A DNA stretch of 64,000 nt, from positions 3,162,001 through 3,226,000 of the forward strand of contig CP102255.1 of the NCBI GenBank assembly GCA_025146135.1, read 5' to 3'. A model generated the notes under the pieces. The model had not been told where the DNA came from. It worked only from the letters and a program-made list of their open reading frames with translations, and did not search any database. This DNA comes from Anaerotruncus colihominis. Lineage in GTDB: Bacteria; Bacillota; Clostridia; Oscillospirales; Ruminococcaceae. A program made the position numbers and the translations under genes. Shown one piece after another: positions 51,284 through 59,665 of this stretch (positions within the stretch are counted from its first letter, which is position 1; each line of letters starts with the position of its first letter).

Positions 51284-52237
51284 ATGCTACAGGATATTCA
51301 ATTCAAATCGGCACAGCATGTGATTGACGAGGTGCGCAATATGAACGTGAAGGGGGGCAGCCCCTTCGGCCGCGCGGCAGCCTGGGCATACAGCCTCGCC
51401 TGCACACAGGAGCGGTTCGCCGGCCGCGCGGATCTGACTGCGCGCTTCGACGATATCTCCAGCCAACTGCTTGCCCTTAAGCCGACGATGGCCACCATCT
51501 ACAATACAAAGTCGCTCGTCTATAAAAAGCTGGATTCCTTCCCGGAGGAAACGGCGCTCGACATCATTACATGTGAAATCGATGCGCTCTGTCAACGCAT
51601 CATTCATTATTCCCTGGACTCTGTCAGCCGATTGGGCGAAAACGGCGCCAATCTGATCCGCGACGGCGCATCGGTGCTGATGCACAGCTATTCAAGCGCG
51701 CTCATGAGCGTCTTTACCGCGGCGGCGCGCCAAGGGCGCAAATTCAGCCTGACCTGCACTGAATCGCGGCCTCTGCGTGAATCGCGCGTCGCTGCGAAAA
51801 TCCTTCAGGAACTCCATGTGCCGGTTACTTATATCACAGACGCGTCTGTATGGGAATTCATGCCCGCCTGCGACCTGATCATCATGGGCGCCGATACAAT
51901 CGCATGGGACGGCTCTGTCGCCAACAAAATGGGGACTGCGCTCATCAGCCAGCTTGCACAATGCTGCCGCAAGCCCGTCTACATCGCAAGCGAGCTGTAT
52001 AAGCTTGATCGCCGCACCGCCCAGGGCCATCCCATTGTCCTGGAGCGGCGCGTCCCCGACGAGATTGTTTCTCCCGGCGATTTCGACAGCATGGACGGCA
52101 TCGAAGTGGTCAACCAGTTCTTCGATCTGACCCCCGCCAATCAGATCACCGGACTGATCACCGAACGCGGAGTGATCGCACCGGCCACTGTCTCGCTCAA
52201 TTGGGACCAGCTTGAGGCGCAGCTTTTAAACGGCTGA
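51284..52237 (+). CDS. eIF2B-like sugar-phosphate isomerase (ribose-1,5-bisphosphate isomerase/MtnA family)
   Basis: A 317-residue protein of the eIF2B alpha/beta/delta superfamily. TESRPLRESRVAAKIL and LIIMGADTIAWDGSVANKMGT are the family hallmarks; the Asp in MGAD and the Asn-Lys pair shape the active site in MtnA and ribose-1,5-bisphosphate isomerase. In bacteria such proteins isomerise a 1-phosphorylated aldose to the ketose. The helical N-terminal region (about 1-110) resembles the ribose-1,5-bisphosphate isomerase type more than MtnA. It lies 28 bases after the PurM-like gene, with AAGGAGCG before the ATG. Confidence 0.82.
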   Translation: MLQDIQFKSAQHVIDEVRNMNVKGGSPFGRAAAWAYSLACTQERFAGRADLTARFDDISSQLLALKPTMATIYNTKSLVYKKLDSFPEETALDIITCEIDALCQRIIHYSLDSVSRLGENGANLIRDGASVLMHSYSSALMSVFTAAARQGRKFSLTCTESRPLRESRVAAKILQELHVPVTYITDASVWEFMPACDLIIMGADTIAWDGSVANKMGTALISQLAQCCRKPVYIASELYKLDRRTAQGHPIVLERRVPDEIVSPGDFDSMDGIEVVNQFFDLTPANQITGLITERGVIAPATVSLNWDQLEAQLLNG

Positions 52238-52286
52238 TCAGATCATCCCGCAGCGGAAACAAACCGGGTGGAAGGGGGATTTTTCT

Positions 52287-53831
52287 ATGCAAACAATCAA
52301 GGAACAAATCATGGATATCATCCGCGACCCGTCCAAGACACATCGGCAGACTGTATTCGCCCTGGCGGAACTTGCCGACCGGCTGTGCGATTACCCGGCA
52401 GGCATTCCGGAAAATTTCCAGCGCCTTGCCGACGAGGAAATCCTATGCGATCACAACGATGGCCATGCGCCGCTCTGCCCGCGCTATATCCTGCCCGACT
52501 ATGAGCGCTTCATGGAGCGGGGATGCGATTTTCTGCGCCTTCCTGCGCCCCGGACGCTGGCCGAGGCGCTCGCGTCGCTGACTATTTTCTATACCCATGT
52601 GCCGTCGATTACCCATTTCCCAGTCTATATCGGGCGGCTGGACCGCCTGTTGGAGCCGTTCGTACAGGCTGTCGGACGGGCGCAGGCGCGCGAGCCGCTG
52701 CGGCTGTTTCTAATCGGGCTTGACCGCATCATCGGCGACAGCTTCTGCCATGCCAACATCGGGCCGGAACAGACCGTCACAGGCGAGCTGATTGTCGAGC
52801 TGCTGCCCGAGCTGCAAAACGCGGTCCCCAACCTGACGCTGCTGTACGACCCCGCCGTCACACCGGACGATTTCGCGATCCGCTGCATTTCCTGCGCGCT
52901 GCGCTGCGCCAATCCCGCGTTTGCTTTCGATCCCTATTATCGGGCGCGCATCGGCGAGCAGTACGGCATCGCAAGCTGCTACAACGGGCTGTATGTGGGC
53001 GGCGGCGCCTTTTCCCTGTCGCGTATAAGGCTTGGGAAAATCGCCGAACGCTGTACCGGCCCGGATGACTTTTTCTTCAACCGTCTGCCCGAATCCGTCG
53101 ACGCGGCCTGCCGGTTCATGGAGGCAAAAATCCGATTTATCGCGGAGGAAATCCCCTTTTTCAAATCGAACTTTCTTGTGCGTGAGGGATTTCTTCATCG
53201 GGACAAGTTCGTTGGTCTGTTCGGCCTTGTCGGAATGAATGAATGTGTCAACACGCTGATGGATTTGTCCGGCGACACAGGCAGGTATGGTCCCGACGAA
53301 CGCGCCAACCAGCTTGGACTGCGCATTATGGAATCCATCGAAAAGCAGGTCCAGGCGTTCGAAAGCCGCTACTGCGCGGTAAACGGCCATCGCTTTCTTC
53401 TCCACGCTCAGGTCGGCGCCGTTGGCGACAACGGCGTCACGCCGGGCGTTCGCATCGCGATCGGCAGCGAATTGCCGCTTTACGACCATCTGCGACAGGC
53501 GGGGCTGTTTCACCATTTCTTCCCGTCAGGCGTTGGCGACATCTTTCCCTTTGACCAAACCGCCGTCCAAAATCCGGCCGCCGTGCTCGATATCTTTAAA
53601 GGTGCGTTTCGCTGCGGCATGCAGTATATCTCGACATACGAATCAGCCAGCGATGTGATCCGCGTAACCGGATATCTGATTAAGCGTTCCGACTTTGAAA
53701 CCATGCAGGGCGGCGCGCCGGTCATCAACAGCGCAGTCGCCGCCTCGCGTGAAACGATCGAACAGCGCCATACATATAATCGCATGGTGCGCGGCGTCCC
53801 ATCAACCCAAGCGCCCGGATCAAAGCTTTAA
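52287..53831 (+). CDS. yjjI: YjjI family glycyl radical enzyme
   Basis: This 514-residue protein matches E. coli YjjI (DUF3029) along its length: DHNDGHAPLCPRYILPDYERF, THVPSITHFPVYIG, HANIGP and LLYDPAVTPDD. The active-site Cys is Cys231 in ASCYNGL and the radical Gly is Gly462 in RVTGY. The reaction of YjjI is unknown. Radical installation needs a radical-SAM activase (YjjW in E. coli), which is absent here. In E. coli yjjI lies beside the deo nucleoside genes; here it follows PurM-like and eIF2B-like genes and faces a nucleoside-type importer. The ribosome site GGAAGGGGG precedes the ATG. A strong terminator follows. Confidence 0.9.
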   Translation: MQTIKEQIMDIIRDPSKTHRQTVFALAELADRLCDYPAGIPENFQRLADEEILCDHNDGHAPLCPRYILPDYERFMERGCDFLRLPAPRTLAEALASLTIFYTHVPSITHFPVYIGRLDRLLEPFVQAVGRAQAREPLRLFLIGLDRIIGDSFCHANIGPEQTVTGELIVELLPELQNAVPNLTLLYDPAVTPDDFAIRCISCALRCANPAFAFDPYYRARIGEQYGIASCYNGLYVGGGAFSLSRIRLGKIAERCTGPDDFFFNRLPESVDAACRFMEAKIRFIAEEIPFFKSNFLVREGFLHRDKFVGLFGLVGMNECVNTLMDLSGDTGRYGPDERANQLGLRIMESIEKQVQAFESRYCAVNGHRFLLHAQVGAVGDNGVTPGVRIAIGSELPLYDHLRQAGLFHHFFPSGVGDIFPFDQTAVQNPAAVLDIFKGAFRCGMQYISTYESASDVIRVTGYLIKRSDFETMQGGAPVINSAVAASRETIEQRHTYNRMVRGVPSTQAPGSKL

Positions 53832-53840
53832 CGCATGTAA

Positions 53841-53892
53841 GGTGCATCGCGCGGCGGCTCGTACAGAGCTGCCGCGCGATACACCTTTTCCT
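53841..53892 (+). terminator. Terminator after yjjI
   Basis: GGTGCATCGCGCGGC pairs with GCCGCGCGATACACC with one mismatch and a 15-base loop, followed by TTTTCCTG. Confidence 0.8.
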
Positions 53893-54011
53893 GTAAAAAG
53901 CCTCTCTGCCAGCAAATTTTCCCCAATAAACAGCTCTCTGTCTTGGTAAGATAAACAGTTTCCATTTTAAGTTTTGTATAATATACTAATTTTATGTATT
54001 ATTAATTGACA

Positions 54012-54040
54012 TTGACCCTATTTTGTGTTAAGTTTATGTT
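54012..54040 (+). promoter_or_regulatory. Probable promoter of the chemoreceptor gene
   Basis: TTGACC (54012-54017) and TATGTT (54035-54040) with a 17-base spacer. An overlapping TTGACA at 54006-54011 gives an alternative. The 53.9-54.1 kb gap is otherwise AT-rich and empty. Confidence 0.5.
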
Positions 54041-54096
54041 AATATCAAGAATAAGTCTTATTATATGGACTGAATCAGAAAAGAGGGTTCTTTGCT

Positions 54097-55698
54097 TTGA
54101 CAATCCGTAAGCTGATTTATATGATTCTCTCCTGGCTGGCAATTCTCAGCCTGGCCGGGGCTTTGTTCATGCTTGTCATGCTGAATTTTAATCAGGCCAA
54201 CGGCCGCGTTGTCAACTACAGCGGCATTGTGCGCGGCGGGGCGCAGCGTATTGCAAAAATCCACCTGTTGGGCGAACCGGTTGAAGACATTGTAGCCAGC
54301 CTGGAAAAGACCATGAACGGGCTGATCGACGGCGATAAATCTTTGGGGCTGCCCAAGGCGTCCGACCCCGCTTTCCGGCAGAAGATGGAAGCGGTACGTT
54401 CCTATTGGAACGATACGCTGAAAGTAGAAATGATCCATGAGCCGGGACAGCACAATCCCGCCTCTCTGTATGAAAAGAGCGAAGCCTTCTTTTCCCTGAC
54501 CAACGAAGCGGTTGCTGCCGCGGAAGCCTTCTCGGCCAAGGGGATCGCAAAAATGCAGCTGGCGGCGGTGATCACCTTTGTCATCAACCTGCTGTGTATC
54601 GCCATCATCGGCCTGATTATCAGCCGCAGGGTACTCTCCCCACTGAGACGCCTCGAAAGCGGCGTCGCTCAGTTTGCGAGCGGCGATCTATCCACACAGA
54701 TCGACTACCAGTCCAACGATGAACTTGGCTCATTGGCGGAAAGCATGCGCCGTATGATCGGCAACCTGCGTCAGTATATCCGGGAGATCCAGTATCAGCT
54801 CCAGGAACTTTCGCGTGGCAATCTCGATTTGGAGGTGCGCTCCGACTTTCAGGGCGATTTCTCGGCCATTGAGCATTCGCTCGACCGCATTATCTGTTCG
54901 CTCAACGAAACTATGTCCAATATCGGCGCCAGCGCCGAACAGGTGGCCATGAGTTCAAATCAGGTCGCCATGGGCATCCAAACCCTGGCCTCCGGCGCCT
55001 CTGAGGAAAGCCACGCTATGGAAACGCTTACCGTCACGCTTTCCAATGTGTCCGGCCAGGTCGGGCAGACTGCCAGCAACGCTGCGCATGCGGGCGACAT
55101 GGTGCAGAAGGTCTGTGCACAGATCGAACGCTGCGGGGAGCAAATGCAGCAGATGGTACAGGCGATGGCGCGTATCTCAGAAAGCTCGGCCGGCATCGGA
55201 AAAATCACCAAAACGATTGAGGATATCTCCTTCCAGACAAATATCCTGGCCCTCAATGCCGCGGTCGAAGCTGCGCGCGCCGGCGCGGCCGGAAAGGGCT
55301 TCGCCGTTGTCGCCGACGAGGTGCGCGCGCTTGCCAACAAAAGCGGGGAGTCTGTCAAGAGCACCGCGACCCTGGTGCAGGATTCGATCGCTGCCGTTGA
55401 GAATGGAACGCAGATCGCGGCGCAGACAGCCAATCTTTTACGTGAAGTCATCGTCATGGCGCAGGAAGTAACCGGCGCCGTCGATTCGATCACCGGCGCG
55501 ACAGCCGAACAGTCACAGTCTGTCGAGGATATTATGCAGGGCATTCAGCAGATCAGCGCTGTTGTGCACAACAACAGCGCTGCCACGCAGGAAAGCGCCG
55601 CAGCCGGCGAGGAGCTTTCCGGTCAGGCGCAGATTCTCAAAGAGCTTGTCGGACGGTTCCAGCTCAAGCAGGCGCCCTGCAACTCCCAGGCCTTTTGA
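54097..55698 (+). CDS. Methyl-accepting chemotaxis protein
   Basis: A 533-residue transmembrane chemoreceptor with membrane segments at about 7-29 and 153-176. The external helical domain has [12 protein letters not shown], like the PilJ/type IV pili sensor family. A HAMP domain (about 177-230) and a long signalling coiled coil follow, with the hairpin tip [19 protein letters not shown] and [10 protein letters not shown]. There is no C-terminal CheR-binding pentapeptide. The TTG at 54097 (with AGAGGG upstream) is preferred since it keeps the basic residues before the first membrane segment. No other chemotaxis gene is nearby, so it must signal to a pathway encoded elsewhere. Confidence 0.92.
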   Translation: MTIRKLIYMILSWLAILSLAGALFMLVMLNFNQANGRVVNYSGIVRGGAQRIAKIHLLGEPVEDIVASLEKTMNGLIDGDKSLGLPKASDPAFRQKMEAVRSYWNDTLKVEMIHEPGQHNPASLYEKSEAFFSLTNEAVAAAEAFSAKGIAKMQLAAVITFVINLLCIAIIGLIISRRVLSPLRRLESGVAQFASGDLSTQIDYQSNDELGSLAESMRRMIGNLRQYIREIQYQLQELSRGNLDLEVRSDFQGDFSAIEHSLDRIICSLNETMSNIGASAEQVAMSSNQVAMGIQTLASGASEESHAMETLTVTLSNVSGQVGQTASNAAHAGDMVQKVCAQIERCGEQMQQMVQAMARISESSAGIGKITKTIEDISFQTNILALNAAVEAARAGAAGKGFAVVADEVRALANKSGESVKSTATLVQDSIAAVENGTQIAAQTANLLREVIVMAQEVTGAVDSITGATAEQSQSVEDIMQGIQQISAVVHNNSAATQESAAAGEELSGQAQILKELVGRFQLKQAPCNSQAF

Positions 55699-55755
55699 CC
55701 GCCTGTCAAGCCGGATCCGCAGATGGTCCGGCGGCCATCTGCGCCGCCGGAATGC

Positions 55756-55798
55756 AAGGGAGCCGGCCGGAGATATTTCTCCGGCCGGCTCCCTTATC
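55756..55798. terminator. Bidirectional terminator between chemoreceptor and rpiR-type genes
   Basis: AAGGGAGCCGGCCGGAGA and its complement flank a TATT loop. Convergent genes lie on both sides. The T run is short. Confidence 0.75.
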
Positions 55799-55822
55799 TA
55801 TTGCCGGGCGGCTGAAAGCCCG

Positions 55823-56713
55823 CTATACCTTTGCGCCGCCGTCCTCGTCGGACAGCTTCGTCATCTGCGCAATCACCTTCGCGCCCTGTTTTTTGACTTC
55901 CTCCAAATCCTTTCCGGCGTCATCGACAGCGCGCAGGTACAGCGTCTCCAGAATGGTCTGTTCGGCGATGCGGCGGGAAATGATATCGCCCGTGTCCGTC
56001 TCGTCCACCGTCCCTGTAAACAGCGCATATGAACAATGCTTGAGCAGCGGCGATTTTGCCGAGGCTGTCACGCCAATTGTAATCGCGCCTCGTTCATAAG
56101 CGATGCGCATGGCCTCCACAACCGATTTGGAGCGGCCGGTGTGTGAAACCGCCAGGGCCACGTCGCCGGAACGGATGGAGGATGCGCAGAACATCTGCAT
56201 ATCCTGGTCGTTGAGAACCACACAGGCCTTCCCGACCTTCATAAACTTCATGCCGATCAGCTGGCATGGGATGATCGCGTCGCCATTCCCAAACATCGTG
56301 ATGATGTTTGCCTCCCTGAGTGCAAGCGCCGCAGGCTCATACTGATCGGAGATCAGCGCGAGCGTGTTGTGCACGGTTTCATTATTCTTGTCAATGACCG
56401 CGCACATCAATTCCCGTATGGAGGCATGCTCCGCCGGAACAGCATCGCCGCCGTCATACGGCGGGTATTCCGCCATGCGCACGCTGTTGCGGAAATCAAG
56501 AAAGCCTCTGTAGCCCATATGCTTGCAAAGGCGGATGATCGTCGCGCCGCTGGAATTTGTCTCGGCGGAAATCGTATTGAGATTGAGCGAACCGATACGG
56601 TGCAGGTTTTCTACAAGATAGGTTGCCGCCGCCTTTTCACTCCGCGGGAGCGAGGGGAGAATCAGCTGCAGTTTTGTTTTCAGAATGTCAAAGTGGTCCA
56701 TTGCCTGCGGCAT
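55823..56713 (-). CDS. MurR/RpiR family transcriptional regulator
   Basis: A 296-residue regulator. The N-terminal HTH_6 domain (about 1-77) with TISAETNSSGATIIRLCKHMG is followed by a SIS domain (about 115-250) that senses a phosphosugar (FGNGDAIIP, VALAVSHTGRSKSV). The ATG at 56713 has GGGGGGAT 8 bases upstream. It lies downstream of the RpiB-like gene but has its own promoter (56786-56814). It is the likely controller of the sugar operon at 56.8-64 kb, sensing one of its phosphorylated intermediates (inference). Confidence 0.92.
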   Translation of the reverse strand: MPQAMDHFDILKTKLQLILPSLPRSEKAAATYLVENLHRIGSLNLNTISAETNSSGATIIRLCKHMGYRGFLDFRNSVRMAEYPPYDGGDAVPAEHASIRELMCAVIDKNNETVHNTLALISDQYEPAALALREANIITMFGNGDAIIPCQLIGMKFMKVGKACVVLNDQDMQMFCASSIRSGDVALAVSHTGRSKSVVEAMRIAYERGAITIGVTASAKSPLLKHCSYALFTGTVDETDTGDIISRRIAEQTILETLYLRAVDDAGKDLEEVKKQGAKVIAQMTKLSDEDGGAKV

Positions 56714-56785
56714 TCCAGGCGATCCCCCCTTCTTTAAAAGCAATCCGCCAAGGCGGTCATACGGGCAGTGACAAACGATATCTGT

Positions 56786-56814
56786 ATTATACCTGTTTTT
56801 ACGCGCCGATTCAA
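56786..56814 (-). promoter_or_regulatory. Promoter of the rpiR-type regulator gene
   Basis: On the minus strand TTGAAT (56814-56809) and TATAAT (56791-56786) with a 17-base spacer, in the gap after the RpiB-like gene. Confidence 0.7.
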
Positions 56815-56848
56815 GACACAGCCGGCCTCAGATTTTTCATGTACTCCG

Positions 56849-57286
56849 TCAGCGCCCGTTTTCATAATCGCAGATCCGCTGCACCTTCGGCGCTGATCTG
56901 GACTGCGGGTCAAATTGTTCTTTCAGATACGATTGCACAAGGCATTTTGCCAGCTCCACGCCCGTGACCTGCGCGCCCAGAGTCATGATGTTCGCGCGGT
57001 TGCTAAGCTGCGCGCGCTGCGCCTGGTACACATTGTTGACCAGCGCCGCATAAGCGCCTTTGACCTTGTTGGCCGCGATGCACATACCGATCCCCGTTCC
57101 GCAGATCAAAACGCCGCGGTCGCATTCTTCGGCCGCCACCGCCTGCGCAAGACGGATCGCCGTATTGGCATAGATCGGTTCATCCCCGCCAAAATCCACG
57201 CATACATGCCCCAGCTCCATAATAAATGCTTTGAGCTGCTCCTTCAGCTCCGACGCGTTCTGATCGCATCCGATTGCAATTTTCAT
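56849..57286 (-). CDS. RpiB/LacAB family sugar-phosphate isomerase
   Basis: A 145-residue isomerase. MKIAIGCDQNASELKEQL replaces the GSDHAG start of ribose-5-phosphate isomerase B: the His next to the conserved Asp is Gln. GVLICGTGIGMCIAANKV holds the catalytic Cys and the anion hole. Variants lacking the DHAG histidine act on other sugar phosphates, for example D-erythrulose-4-phosphate isomerases (EryI/DerI) or LacAB. It follows the TIM-like gene by 16 bases. The ATG at 57286 is chosen because the fold begins there; longer forms have no ribosome site. Confidence 0.88.
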   Translation of the reverse strand: MKIAIGCDQNASELKEQLKAFIMELGHVCVDFGGDEPIYANTAIRLAQAVAAEECDRGVLICGTGIGMCIAANKVKGAYAALVNNVYQAQRAQLSNRANIMTLGAQVTGVELAKCLVQSYLKEQFDPQSRSAPKVQRICDYENGR

Positions 57287-57302
57287 ACGCTTACCCCCTA
57301 TT

Positions 57303-58085
57303 TCACAAAACAGCGCGCAATGCCTTGCGGATGATCGTGTCAAAGCGCGCGGCGTCCCATGCGCTGCGGCCGACGAACAAGCCGTCGACCGCGTCGCAGC
57401 AGATCAGCGCCCCGGCGTTGTCCAGATGGACGCTGCCGCCATAAAGCAGCGGAATGCGCGCGCCCGCCTGCCCAAAAAGCTCCATCAGCGTTTCGCGCAT
57501 CATCCTGTGTTTTTCTTCCACATACTCCGCCGGCGCGGGCACGCCGCCAACCCCAATGGCCCAGACCGGTTCATACCCCACCCAAATCCGGTCTGTTTCC
57601 TCCGCGCGGACCTGATGCAGCCCGATTTTAAGCTGCATACGCAGCACCTCTGCGCCAACGCCGTACTGGCGTTCCTGCGCCTGTTCCCCCACGCAGAGCA
57701 GTACGCGAAAGCCATGGTCCAGCGCACAGCGCACCTTTTTTTCCGCCTGAGCGTCCGTCTCATGGAACGTATGCCTGCGTTCGGAATGACCGATCATCAC
57801 AAGACGCGCCCCCGCCTCCGCAAGCATCAGCGGCGAAATCTCCCCGGTGTACTCTCCCTGTTCCTCCCAACCCATATTCTGCGCTCCCAAAAGGATTTGG
57901 GAACCCATGCGGTCGAGCTGCCGCCGCGCTGGATACAGGGCGGTATACGAAGGGATCACAAACCGCTGCGCAATACCGTCCGCAAGGTCGCGCGTGCGTT
58001 TCTCCAGGCAGCGCAGGTACTCCACAGTCTGGGCGGCCGTTTGATACATCTTTGTGTTGGTCCCAAAATAAACGCGGTCTTTCAA
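57303..58085 (-). CDS. Triosephosphate isomerase-like sugar-phosphate isomerase
   Basis: A 260-residue TIM-barrel isomerase. The catalytic residues are present: Asn and Lys in GTNTKMY, His in MIGHSERR and Glu in GYEPVWAIG. The phosphate-gripping loop reads VWAIGVGGVPAPAEY instead of the glycolytic AIGTGK form, as in the catabolic paralogues (EryH/LerI) that isomerise L-erythrulose-1-phosphate. Together with the RpiB-like and DhaKL genes it points to tetrulose-phosphate handling, though conversion of DHAP from the aldolase is also possible. It is co-transcribed with both neighbours. Confidence 0.88.
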   Translation of the reverse strand: MKDRVYFGTNTKMYQTAAQTVEYLRCLEKRTRDLADGIAQRFVIPSYTALYPARRQLDRMGSQILLGAQNMGWEEQGEYTGEISPLMLAEAGARLVMIGHSERRHTFHETDAQAEKKVRCALDHGFRVLLCVGEQAQERQYGVGAEVLRMQLKIGLHQVRAEETDRIWVGYEPVWAIGVGGVPAPAEYVEEKHRMMRETLMELFGQAGARIPLLYGGSVHLDNAGALICCDAVDGLFVGRSAWDAARFDTIIRKALRAVL

Positions 58086-58124
58086 CCAGAAGCCCCCTTC
58101 AAAGCTGTGCCGCGGCGGACCGGA

Positions 58125-59570
58125 TCAGCGGTCCATCACCAGCCTGACGCCGTAAAAGCCGCACATGAATTCCAATTCTTTTGCAAAATCGCCGTAGACA
58201 ATCGCATAATGATGGCCTGTCGCATTGCGCAGGAAGGAATCGGGGTTTTGCAGCCTGATTCCGCAGCCCGGCCAGCGGGTGCCGCCTGCGAAGCTGTTGT
58301 TCGGGTCCTCCCCGTCGTTGTTGACGCGCAGGGCCGTCTTTGCCACAGCCGCATGAAAACGCAGCGTTTCGTCGTTGCCGCCCAGACGCAGCAAAGTCAC
58401 CGTCCGGCCGCCCTCAAATTCAAATTCTATGCAGGCTCCGCCGGAATCCCCATTCAAATACGGCTTGGCGACCGCTTCGTCCGGAACGAGCGGCGGAATC
58501 GGCCAAAGCCGGTACCCGCGCCCATCCGCCATCGATACGGGTCCGGAGCCGCAGTTAAAGAAATTGATTACGCCGCTTTGCTCATTCAGACGCGATATGT
58601 CGGCAAACATCACCGGCGCGGCAGCCAGTTTTTTCAGAATGTACATGGAGATACCGGCCGGAATATCGCCCTCGCAGGCAGCAATGGTCGATTCCTCCTC
58701 ATTGAGCAGAGCAGTGGCCAGACAAGCGCCATAACTGTATCCATAGCATTTATTCACAAGCTCCGGCATACATTTCGTGGCGAACATGTCAACGTCATAA
58801 AGCTGCTGAAACCGCTTATAAGCCAGATACAGGCGCATTTGGGACAGGATTGCGTCGCCATTGATGCGTTCGCCGTTTGGCAATTCCCAGTTCACCCGCT
58901 CACATCGGTCAATAAACTGCTGCGCCAGCCTTTGCGCCTCTGCTTCGTCGATATGCTCAAGCTCTTTAAAAACCTCCACATGGTCGTACTGCGGGAAATC
59001 GATGTCGAACACGCGTTTCCAGCAGAATTCGTTGACCTGCGTCTGATACATCATCATACACTTGCCGCCGATCAGCGCGATATTCCGTCCGGACAGATCG
59101 TTTTTGGCCCAGGCCGCCCGCAACGCCTTTTTGATGTCCGCGGCGCGCGCCGCATCGTCGATTCTGCCGTACAGATAAACAAACGGGAGCTTCATCTCCT
59201 CCATCACATACCGAAGCTGAACCGACACGCCGAGCGAGCCGTTTGCAACCTCATCGCACAGGCCGTACATCACGCACGGCTTTCCGCCCAGCGCATTGAC
59301 GGCCGTCGTGACCAGAGAGGTGTACATCCAGGAACCGATTACAAAAAGGTACAGGTCGCAGCCGGCCCGTTCCATCTGCGTGCAGGCGCGCATGATGCCG
59401 TCAAGCTCAAACAGCGGTTCATCGGGGATGACGCATTCAATCGCAGGGTCCGCGCCGTAAACTTCCTTTGCGGTTTCTATGTATTTGCGGATATTCCCCT
59501 GATATTGATTTGTTTTTGCAATGGGCAAAATGCCCAGCTTTGGCTTTTCGTTTTTATTAAATTTACTCAT
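58125..59570 (-). CDS. L-fucose/L-arabinose isomerase-like protein
   Basis: A 481-residue protein of the fucose/arabinose isomerase superfamily, which converts aldoses to ketoses with a divalent metal. PKLGILPIAKTN opens the N-terminal domain. ALIGGKCMMMYQTQVN, EGDIPAGISMYILKKLAAAP and the C-terminal NATGHHYAIVYGD match the family domains and metal/substrate region. The ATG at 59570 follows AGGAGG by 6 bases. It lies between FGGY kinase and TIM-like genes and would supply the ketose for the kinase. The exact sugar cannot be told from the sequence. Confidence 0.85.
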   Translation of the reverse strand: MSKFNKNEKPKLGILPIAKTNQYQGNIRKYIETAKEVYGADPAIECVIPDEPLFELDGIMRACTQMERAGCDLYLFVIGSWMYTSLVTTAVNALGGKPCVMYGLCDEVANGSLGVSVQLRYVMEEMKLPFVYLYGRIDDAARAADIKKALRAAWAKNDLSGRNIALIGGKCMMMYQTQVNEFCWKRVFDIDFPQYDHVEVFKELEHIDEAEAQRLAQQFIDRCERVNWELPNGERINGDAILSQMRLYLAYKRFQQLYDVDMFATKCMPELVNKCYGYSYGACLATALLNEEESTIAACEGDIPAGISMYILKKLAAAPVMFADISRLNEQSGVINFFNCGSGPVSMADGRGYRLWPIPPLVPDEAVAKPYLNGDSGGACIEFEFEGGRTVTLLRLGGNDETLRFHAAVAKTALRVNNDGEDPNNSFAGGTRWPGCGIRLQNPDSFLRNATGHHYAIVYGDFAKELEFMCGFYGVRLVMDR

Positions 59571-59593
59571 ATGACGCCTCCTGAAATGAGAGG

Positions 59594-59621
59594 AAAAAGA
59601 ACCGTCCTGCGGTTCTTTTCT
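59594..59621 (-). terminator. Intra-operon hairpin between FGGY kinase and isomerase genes
   Basis: AAAAGAACCG and CGGTTCTTTT flank TCCTG, followed by TTC on the minus strand. It lies 45 bases after the kinase stop and 24 bases before the isomerase start, so it may attenuate expression of the downstream isomerase, TIM and RpiB genes. Confidence 0.55.
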
Positions 59622-59665
59622 TTTTTCTGACGGGAGCGAGGCGCAGGCAGCGCCCACAGCAATGA

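Noticed and set aside
57426..59630. A plus-strand open frame of more than 700 codons opposite the TIM-like and isomerase genes
   Set aside because: It lies antisense to two clear enzyme genes, is rich in Arg/His/Ala/Gln as expected of the complement of GC-rich codons, has no ribosome site and matches no family I know.
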